Source: Bacteroidota bacterium
Lineage (GTDB): Bacteria; Bacteroidota; Bacteroidia; B-17B0; Aurantibacillaceae
Direction: 5' to 3'
Assembly (NCBI GenBank): GCA_018267475.1
Contig: JAFDYI010000022.1
Span: 62,001 to 126,000, forward strand
DNA: 64,000 bases
The position numbers were made by a program, and so were the translations under genes. Of the stretch, positions 34,582-39,868 are shown piece by piece. The notes under the pieces were generated by a model. It was given only the letters and a program-made list of their open reading frames with translations. It made no database searches and was not told the origin of the DNA. How positions within the stretch are numbered: position 1 is the stretch's first letter; each line of letters opens with the position of its first letter.

Positions 34582-35612
34582 GCAGTAGTTTTATTTCGGG
34601 CTATTTCTATTGCTTGATGTAGCTTTTGTTCTAATAATTTTAAGCTGGGGAGCTTGGTTAAGTATTCCGCCACCTTAATATTGCTGTTTTCTAATTGCAA
34701 CAACTCCACGTGTTCTTGATTTTTAGTGGCACATAAAATCAAACCAATTGGAGGATTTTCTCCATCTACAACTTCGTGTTTTTCTAACCACCTTAAATAC
34801 AATTCCATTTGCCCTTTATAGGCTGCTTCAAACTTGCCCAATTTTAGTTCAATAGCCACTAAGCATTTCAAGCGTCTATGATAGAAAAGCAAATCCAAAT
34901 AATAATCGTCATAATCAATGCTTATTCGTTTTTGCCTTGCCATAAACGCAAAATCAGAGCCCAATTCGATAATAAATTTTTGGAGTTCCACCAAAATACT
35001 TTCTTCTAAATCCTTTTCGGAATAAGTATCTTTTAGACCTAAAAAATCAAGAAAATAAGGATCTTTAAAAACTAAATCAGGCGAAATTCGTTGCTCATTT
35101 TTAAGCAATTCCAAATCGTTTTGAATGGTGAGTTCCGGCTTTTTACTTATGGCAGTACGTTCGTAAAGCATGGAGTTGATACGTTCTTGTAAAACTCGTG
35201 TACTCCACCGCTCTAGTTTGCACATTTCAATGTAGAATGTTCTTTTCAATGGCTCATCTATGTAGATAATAGATCGAAGATGAGTCCAGCTCAATTCTCT
35301 ACTCACTGCGTAGAGAATTTCCTTATCCTGAATTGTCTCCGCAATGCGGAGACAATGTCTTAGATGCTTTTCGCCCCATCCTTTGCCATATTCTGAAACC
35401 AACTGTGTACTTAAAGTTTGCACAATTTGTTTTCCATAATCTGCTCGCCCACGCAATAAAATCTCCTCATTTATACGCTTGCCTATTTGCCAATATAACA
35501 TGGTGATAGTCGAGTTTACCGCCACAGCCACTTGCTCACGACTTTGGGCTATTAACTGTTTAATATCAATAGCTAAATGCTTTTCTGGCGGAAAAAATTC
35601 TTTTTTACTCAT
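34572..35612 (-). CDS. YhcG/DUF1016 family PD-(D/E)XK nuclease
   Basis: A 346-residue protein of the YhcG family. The N-terminal DUF1016 domain (about 15-160) has IGKRINEEIL, HLRHCLRIAETI, LSWTHLRSIIYID and the Trp/Arg-rich ERWSTRVLQERINSMLYERTA. The C-terminal nuclease domain (about 180-335) shows the PD-(D/E)XK pattern, with Asp in YYLDLLFYH and ELK in VAIELKLG. The family occurs in restriction loci and defence islands and is thought to bind or cut DNA. It overlaps both neighbours by 8 bases. Residues 86-94 and 98-107 are encoded by two near-perfect palindromes. Direct repeats bound the gene. Confidence 0.92.
   Translation of the reverse strand: MSKKEFFPPEKHLAIDIKQLIAQSREQVAVAVNSTITMLYWQIGKRINEEILLRGRADYGKQIVQTLSTQLVSEYGKGWGEKHLRHCLRIAETIQDKEILYAVSRELSWTHLRSIIYIDEPLKRTFYIEMCKLERWSTRVLQERINSMLYERTAISKKPELTIQNDLELLKNEQRISPDLVFKDPYFLDFLGLKDTYSEKDLEESILVELQKFIIELGSDFAFMARQKRISIDYDDYYLDLLFYHRRLKCLVAIELKLGKFEAAYKGQMELYLRWLEKHEVVDGENPPIGLILCATKNQEHVELLQLENSNIKVAEYLTKLPSLKLLEQKLHQAIEIARNKTTANE
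35293..35319. repeat. 27-bp intragenic palindrome in yhcG, first (12 of 13 pairs)
   Basis: Arms AATTCTCTAC and GTAGAGAATT pair perfectly around a 7-base centre. Counting the inner pairs, 12 of 13 match about the central C at 35306. It encodes residues 98-107 (EILYAVSREL). Confidence 0.85.
35332..35356. repeat. 25-bp perfect intragenic palindrome in yhcG, second
   Basis: ATTGTCTCCGCA and TGCGGAGACAAT, 12 perfect pairs around the single A at 35344. It encodes residues 86-94 (HCLRIAETI). It lies 12 bases from the first palindrome. Confidence 0.9.
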
Positions 35613-35614
35613 TG
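35586..35614. repeat. 29-bp direct repeat, copy 2, over the yhcG start codon
   Basis: One mismatch to 34553-34581. The unit between the copies is 1033 bp and holds the yhcG gene from its own start to the shared junction. Confidence 0.85.
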
Positions 35615-36573
35615 ATAAGATTGATAATAAGTTTAATCATTAATTCTTTTTCTGATGGGTTACTTTGCGCTACCAGCAATGCCAAAGCGGTTAATCCATT
35701 ATCATTAATTTTTAGTTCGCCCGATTTTTTAAAACGGTGTTTGTTCTTTTCTAAAAACCAAATAAACAAAAATGCCCCTATGCGTTTGTTGCCATCGCTA
35801 AACGAATGATTTTTAATAATAAAATACAACAAGTTGGCCGCTTGTTCTTCAATGCTTGGATAAAGGTAGTTGCCATCAAAAGTTTGTACAATACTTAGCA
35901 AAGAGCTTTTAAAACTTTTATCTTTTTCGTTACCGAACAAATTGGTGGCTTCTTTTTGGGCAATGAGTTGTTTTTTTAATTCAGTAATGGCCGTTTTAGC
36001 TTCATCGTATTGAATTTCGTACGTTATATGTGCTGATAAATTCTTGGTTGTTACTGCGTGGCTGTCGTATTGATTGAGCAGTACAAAGCTTTTGGTATAG
36101 TTGCCCAATATTTCGAGCAAGCCTTTTGCTTCTTGTAGTTGCAAATTATCTGCTTTGCCCGATTGCTCAATGAGTTGTACCATTTTACCTAATTCATCCA
36201 ATCGTTTTTGATTGATAGCATAACCTTTAGCCAAATAATCTTTCAGGCGTTGCGTAGCCCATTGGCGAAATTGTGTGCCATGCTTGGATTTTACGCGATA
36301 GCCAACGGATATGATTACATCAAGATTGTAGTACTCTATATTTCTTTCAATTTCCCTTTTACCCTCTTTTTGAACTGTCGCAAATTTTGCGACAGTTCGG
36401 AATTTATCTAATTCACCTTCTTCAAATACATTATTAATGTGTTTACCTATAGTTTTAATGTCTCTGCAAAAAAGGGATGAAAGTTGTTGACGATTGAGCC
36501 ATACGGTTTCATTATCAAAATTAACATTCAATTCAACGGTATTGTCTGTTGTTTTATAAATTTCAATTTGCAT
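35605..36573 (-). CDS. RhuM family protein with C-terminal Fic/DOC domain
   Basis: A 322-residue protein. The N-terminal RhuM domain (about 1-125) has VWLNRQQLSSLF, YYNLDVIISVGYRV and TQFRQWATQRLKDYLAKGYAIN. The C-terminal Fic-like domain (about 215-300) has the motif HSFSDGNKRIGAF, the HxFx(D/E)GNKR core of enzymes that add AMP or another nucleotide monophosphate to target proteins. The start at 36573 is the first ATG that gives the family N-terminus; an ORF start 27 bases upstream lies inside the preceding gene. Residues 59-68 (RTVAKFATVQ) are encoded by a perfect 27-bp palindrome. RhuM proteins lie in restriction loci and islands, and their role is unknown. Confidence 0.9.
   Translation of the reverse strand: MQIEIYKTTDNTVELNVNFDNETVWLNRQQLSSLFCRDIKTIGKHINNVFEEGELDKFRTVAKFATVQKEGKREIERNIEYYNLDVIISVGYRVKSKHGTQFRQWATQRLKDYLAKGYAINQKRLDELGKMVQLIEQSGKADNLQLQEAKGLLEILGNYTKSFVLLNQYDSHAVTTKNLSAHITYEIQYDEAKTAITELKKQLIAQKEATNLFGNEKDKSFKSSLLSIVQTFDGNYLYPSIEEQAANLLYFIIKNHSFSDGNKRIGAFLFIWFLEKNKHRFKKSGELKINDNGLTALALLVAQSNPSEKELMIKLIINLINE
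36204..36277. repeat. 74-bp direct repeat shared by the two RhuM genes, copy 1
   Basis: One mismatch from 36583-36656 over 74 bases. It encodes the end of the RhuM domain (FRQWATQRLKDYLAKGYAIN). The flanking DNA of the two genes is far less similar, which points to recent gene conversion or recombination. Confidence 0.8.
36372..36398. repeat. 27-bp perfect intragenic palindrome in the RhuM-Fic gene
   Basis: GAACTGTCGCAAA and TTTGCGACAGTTC, 13 perfect pairs around the single T at 36385. It encodes RTVAKFATVQ (residues 59-68), centred on the Lys63 codon. Confidence 0.9.
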
Positions 36574-36940
36574 AGTGTACCTGTTTTTGATTGATAGCAT
36601 AACCTTTAACCAAATAATCTTTCAGGCGTTGCGTAGCCCATTGGCGAAATTGTGTGTCACGTTGTGATTTTACCCGATAACCAACAGAGATGATTATATC
36701 AAGGCTGTAGTACGACACTGGCTTATCGGAGCTTGCAATATACATTTTTTGCATATTGCTTTTTTCTTCAAGTTTCCCTTCTTTGAATACGTTACGTATA
36801 TGGCGAGAAATAACAGATTGATCTCTATCAAAGAGTACAACTAATTGTTCTTGGGTTAGCCATACGGTATTGCTATCCAAATTAACTTGTAGTTCAATTT
36901 TATTGTCAGCAGAACGATATATTTCAATCTGGTTTTCCAT
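36563..36940 (-). CDS. C-terminally truncated RhuM family protein
   Basis: A 125-residue protein (134 from an ATG at 36967). It aligns to the RhuM domain of the next gene with an offset of two residues: VWLTQEQLVVLF, YYSLDIIISVGYRV and TQFRQWATQRLKDYLVKGYAIN. It ends at NQKQVHYAN, because the open frame runs into the start of the next gene and stops 11 bases inside it. The rest of the family domain and any C-terminal domain are missing. The similarity at the break, a 74-bp block with one mismatch to the next gene, suggests recombination made it. It may be non-functional or a compact RhuM. It carries the fourth intragenic palindrome. Confidence 0.75.
   Translation of the reverse strand: MENQIEIYRSADNKIELQVNLDSNTVWLTQEQLVVLFDRDQSVISRHIRNVFKEGKLEEKSNMQKMYIASSDKPVSYYSLDIIISVGYRVKSQRDTQFRQWATQRLKDYLVKGYAINQKQVHYAN
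36583..36656. repeat. 74-bp direct repeat shared by the two RhuM genes, copy 2
   Basis: See the copy at 36204-36277. This copy ends the truncated RhuM reading frame, just before the next gene's ATG. Confidence 0.8.
36735..36759. repeat. 25-bp imperfect intragenic palindrome in the truncated RhuM gene
   Basis: GCAATATACA and TGCATATTGC pair in 9 of 10 positions around five T residues. It encodes SNMQKMYIA, at the same alignment column as the palindrome in the RhuM-Fic gene and also centred on a Lys codon. Confidence 0.75.
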
Positions 36941-36974
36941 TATAGGTATTTCATTTTTTGTGTTCATTTAAACG

Positions 36975-36989
36975 GTTCCAAAATGGAAC
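36975..36989. promoter_or_regulatory. Perfect 15-bp palindrome upstream of the truncated RhuM gene
   Basis: GTTCCA-AAA-TGGAAC. It lies 8 bases before the upstream candidate start at 36967, a place where an operator or autoregulatory site is often found. GAACTGGTTC overlaps its right arm. No promoter box fits next to it. Confidence 0.4.
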
Positions 36990-37020
36990 TGGTTCATTTT
37001 CTGGTTTTTCTTCTTTCACT

Positions 37021-37120
37021 GTCTGTATCACGGATTATACGGATTTAGGGATTGCGCTGATTTTTTTGCCTATATTAATAATCCGTGTCATCTTTTAATC
37101 CAACTAATCCGTGATGCTGA
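37021..37120. mobile_element. Gene-less inverted-repeat element (MITE-like) at the end of the second methyltransferase gene
   Basis: A 44-47 bp repeat starting GTCTGTATCACGGATT (37021-37067) and an inverted partner ending at 37120 (37079-37120) face each other with an 11-base gap, about 70% identical between arms. Both arms match the terminal repeats of the GxxExxY element at 38628-39092 (about 80% for arm 1 against the left end). It may be a deleted copy of that element. Its right arm supplies the last 15 codons of the methyltransferase gene. Confidence 0.6.
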
Positions 37121-38625
37121 CTATTTTCCATCGGCCGTATCATGCTTTCTATAAACGCTATTTCTTCTTTGCTTAAACCGTATTTTTTGTAGAGCTTTTC
37201 GTCTGTCCATTCTTCGGTGAAATCTTGGAGGGGAACGAAACCGTAAGTTTTTGATGTAACGTGCTGCGTTGGTTTCAGGAGCAAAATCAAAAACCTTGCA
37301 AACTGGGAACGCAAATAAATGGATACATTCTTACAGGTTTTTTCATTTGCAAAAGGTCCTATAACCAAATACGTTTCTGTGCAAGCTGAGTTCGGTTCTG
37401 CTACAATTGGTTTACTCAAGATTAGATGTGGGAACGAGTCGTCTCCAGGGCTTGAATAAGGAATTACCACCTTCCAATCTTTTATCCATCGTTGATTTAA
37501 TAAAACCTTTTCTTTACTAACATAACCTATGCCTCCATTTTGATACAGTTTGATTAAACCATTTGAGTTTTCTTTTTCCCCCCTAATATTTGTGGGTAAA
37601 CCAAATGGTTTTCTCGAGCTAACAAGATTCGAAAACGAATTTTCTTTAAGTTTTTGTACTTTTTTCAAAATGCTCATTGCTTGATTGTATCTAACAAAGA
37701 TGTTTGCCGACTTTTCAAGCAAGGGTCTAGTTGCTGATATTGTTTCGCCTTTGTTGTGATTTATTACTTCACAATCTCCTTTATGGTCTTTACCCCAAAG
37801 AAAATAACAAATACCACCTCTAATATTTAACCCCGGAAATACATCAGAAGTTTCGTGAAAGTCGTGCAAAACTTTCATTCGCTTATCTTTCAACATTTCA
37901 TCACGAAACTCATCTAAACCTTTCCCGCCAGAGTACCAACGTGCCGGAACAATCATTGAAAGATACTTCGGGTTTAACCTTTTAGCTTGTTGAATAAATT
38001 TATGGTAAATGGGACTTGCACTCATTTGTGCTCCACCATCGCTCAGTTGATATGGTGGGTTTCCAATGATAACGTCAAATTTCATATTTTTTTCTTTAAA
38101 GAGTTTAAAAGGGTTTTGGGTGTGTATAAAATGGTAAGCGTAGTTTTCTAAGGCACCGGGGCGCTTATATACCTCTTGGCTGGCGCCGCATTGTGTGCAT
38201 TTGCCGCCTGCCCACGTGTGTTGCATACGTTCATAGCCTATGTTGCCTTGCTTGTTGTTAAATGTTTCGCAAAAGGAGTACTTGCTGTTGGCGGTTTTGC
38301 TTCCATACACGCTGCGCCGGCTCATGAGGGAGGTAAGCTCGGTAATGGCTATGCCATACAGTTGTTTGGTAAAAATATGCTGAACGCGTTTTTGTTGGTT
38401 GGGTATTTTTTTAGCCAGCCCTTTGTCTAAACGCTTGGCTATTTCTCTAAGAAAAATACCGCTTTTGCACACGGGGTCTAAAAATTTGGCATCGGGGTTT
38501 TGCCAAATACTTGCTGGCAACAAGTTGAGCATTTCATTTGCCAACCCGGGCGGCGTAAATACCTCGTCGTTGCTTAAATTGGCTAAGCAAGAGAGCACAT
38601 CGGGGTTATAATTTGTCTGCATCAT
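37075..38625 (-). CDS. Eco57I-type N6-adenine DNA methyltransferase
   Basis: A 516-residue S-adenosylmethionine-dependent methylase. The SAM-binding motif I is degenerate (FLDPVCKSGIFLREI; the usual xGxG is DPVCKSG), whereas the catalytic motif IV NPPY (DVIIGNPPY, about residue 190) is intact, indicating N6-adenine methylation. A possible zinc knuckle (CTQCG, about 147-151) lies between. The C-terminal third contains a target-recognition-like region. The last residues, from about HHGL to DDTDY, are encoded by an inverted-repeat element and look like an added tail after ESMIRPM. It overlaps the GxxExxY gene by 4 bases (ATGA). With 39074-39733 and the helicase it forms the core of the locus. 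Confidence 0.9.
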   Translation of the reverse strand: MMQTNYNPDVLSCLANLSNDEVFTPPGLANEMLNLLPASIWQNPDAKFLDPVCKSGIFLREIAKRLDKGLAKKIPNQQKRVQHIFTKQLYGIAITELTSLMSRRSVYGSKTANSKYSFCETFNNKQGNIGYERMQHTWAGGKCTQCGASQEVYKRPGALENYAYHFIHTQNPFKLFKEKNMKFDVIIGNPPYQLSDGGAQMSASPIYHKFIQQAKRLNPKYLSMIVPARWYSGGKGLDEFRDEMLKDKRMKVLHDFHETSDVFPGLNIRGGICYFLWGKDHKGDCEVINHNKGETISATRPLLEKSANIFVRYNQAMSILKKVQKLKENSFSNLVSSRKPFGLPTNIRGEKENSNGLIKLYQNGGIGYVSKEKVLLNQRWIKDWKVVIPYSSPGDDSFPHLILSKPIVAEPNSACTETYLVIGPFANEKTCKNVSIYLRSQFARFLILLLKPTQHVTSKTYGFVPLQDFTEEWTDEKLYKKYGLSKEEIAFIESMIRPMENSQHHGLVGLKDDTDY

Positions 38626-39050
38626 TTGTCTGAATCGCTGATTTTTTGGATTAATGGATTTCGCTGATTTTGAGAAAGTACCAATCGTTTAAATTCAAGA
38701 CTTTTAGCACCAAAGTTGATAAGTAAACCAACCTCCAAGCGATACGCTTTTAAATAATTCAAAGCCTGAGCTAAATGAACATCTTCAAGCTTAATCAAAG
38801 CTTTTAACTCAACCAACACTTTACCCTCCACCACAAAATCTGCTCTGCGTTTACCTATGGGTTCAGGCAAATTTTTATAGAAAATATCTTGTTCAATCTC
38901 TCTTGCAAACTCTAAGTCTGCTTGTCTCATTTCCCAAGCCAAAGCCCTTTGGTATATCACTTCTTGAAAGCCATTTCCTAAAAACTTATGTACTTCAAAA
39001 GATGCTCCAATGATTTTTTCTGTTATTTTCTTGTGTTTTAACTCTTCCAT
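38622..39050 (-). CDS. GxxExxY protein (PD-(D/E)XK-like)
   Basis: A 142-residue protein from the ATG at 39050; an ATG at 39074 adds 8 residues that are encoded by a terminal repeat. The name motif is visible (GNGFQEVIYQRAL). The nuclease-like pattern ADFVVEGKVLVELKAL (Asp, then Glu-x-Lys) places it in the PD-(D/E)XK superfamily (PDDEXK_3). Function is unknown. The last 15 residues (NPLIQKISDSDK) are encoded by the left terminal repeat, so the gene lies wholly inside the inverted-repeat unit at 38628-39092 except for its last codon and stop. Confidence 0.88.
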   Translation of the reverse strand: MEELKHKKITEKIIGASFEVHKFLGNGFQEVIYQRALAWEMRQADLEFAREIEQDIFYKNLPEPIGKRRADFVVEGKVLVELKALIKLEDVHLAQALNYLKAYRLEVGLLINFGAKSLEFKRLVLSQNQRNPLIQKISDSDK

Positions 39051-39092
39051 AATCAGTGTTATCTTTAAATCCATTAAATCTGCGATTCTGAC
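38628..39092. mobile_element. Putative 465-bp mobile unit with inverted terminal repeats carrying GxxExxY
   Basis: The left end (38628-38671) begins GTCTGAATCGCTGATT; the right end (39051-39092) read on the other strand begins GTCAGAATCGCAGATT. Over 42 bases they match at about 32 positions. The right end also matches the right arm of 37021-37120 at about 33 of 42 positions. The unit has no recognisable transposase gene. Its outer ends lie within coding sequence of the flanking methyltransferases: the last residues of the first one (SESQI) are encoded by the right repeat, and the second one starts just outside the left repeat. Confidence 0.6.
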
Positions 39093-39733
39093 AGTTTCAT
39101 AAAATGCACCAGTGGGAAATCTTTTACAGGCTCGTCAATGGCGGCTGCCTCGCCCTCATCATTAAACATAGAGAATTGATGTGTTTTTTCAACTAAAAAC
39201 CTAAAAGCAAAATCTCTGCGTTTTATCATATAATTGTTTATGGCGCCCCACTCTGAAAATATAATGGGTTTTTTTGTTTGAGGGTTGGTAAAATCCAGGG
39301 CATCGCCCCAAAGTATATTTCTATTCAGTAGAAATTTTGCACTGCTAAAAAACGCCGCTTTGCACTTGTTTTTAAACAGCGCGGTGTATCGGTTGTTAAT
39401 AATTTGGTAAAGGCGTTCTCTACATTCTTGGGCATTATCTTCCAAAATATCCACCCCGTAAATACTTGAAACGGCCATTATAGCGTAGCGCTCCCACTCG
39501 GTTTGACTTTTAGCATATCGGCTATCCACCACATTCAACTTTCTACTAAGCACCTCGGCTAAAAAATTGCCGGTACCACAAGCCGGCTCTAAGAAACGAG
39601 AGTCGATTCGTTCTGTTTCCTGCCTTACTAAATCAAGCATGGCGTTTACTTCACGTTGGTTGGTAAACACTTCGCCGTGGTCGGCCACGCGCTTTTTTGA
39701 TTTTACTTGTTTAGATGATTCGGCGCTATTCAC
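39074..39733 (-). CDS. Class I SAM-dependent DNA methyltransferase, restriction-type
   Basis: A 219-residue protein with an intact SAM-binding motif I, LEPACGTGNFLAEVL (about residues 44-58), preceded by GEVFTNQREVNAML, the usual start of type II methylase subunits. A motif II-like YGVDILEDN (about 92-100) follows. There is no NPPY motif, so it would need the second methylase or another protein for catalysis; the two may form one split enzyme. The start codon is GTG. Its stop overlaps the start of the GxxExxY frame (TAATG), and its last five residues come from the terminal repeat. Upstream there is only a weak TACCTTAG -7 box at 39763-39770. It heads the whole minus-strand run. Confidence 0.83.
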   Translation of the reverse strand: MNSAESSKQVKSKKRVADHGEVFTNQREVNAMLDLVRQETERIDSRFLEPACGTGNFLAEVLSRKLNVVDSRYAKSQTEWERYAIMAVSSIYGVDILEDNAQECRERLYQIINNRYTALFKNKCKAAFFSSAKFLLNRNILWGDALDFTNPQTKKPIIFSEWGAINNYMIKRRDFAFRFLVEKTHQFSMFNDEGEAAAIDEPVKDFPLVHFMKLSESQI

Positions 39734-39868
39734 GTTTCTTATTTAGATATTTTTTTCGCTGCCTAAGGTACTTTTTTTATTTAAGCTTCTAATGGGGTAA
39801 AGATAACTTTTATTTTATGCTATTTGTTTCAAAAAAGTTATATCTTAGCAGAATATATCTTTACACAG

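Noticed and set aside
38939-38952. CCAAAG-CC-CTTTGG in the GxxExxY gene
   Set aside because: Arms of six bases with an even centre; within chance expectation and of different geometry.
39824-39826. TTG as start codon of the large T9SS gene
   Set aside because: The ATG at 39869 gives a typical signal peptide; the upstream residues would displace it.
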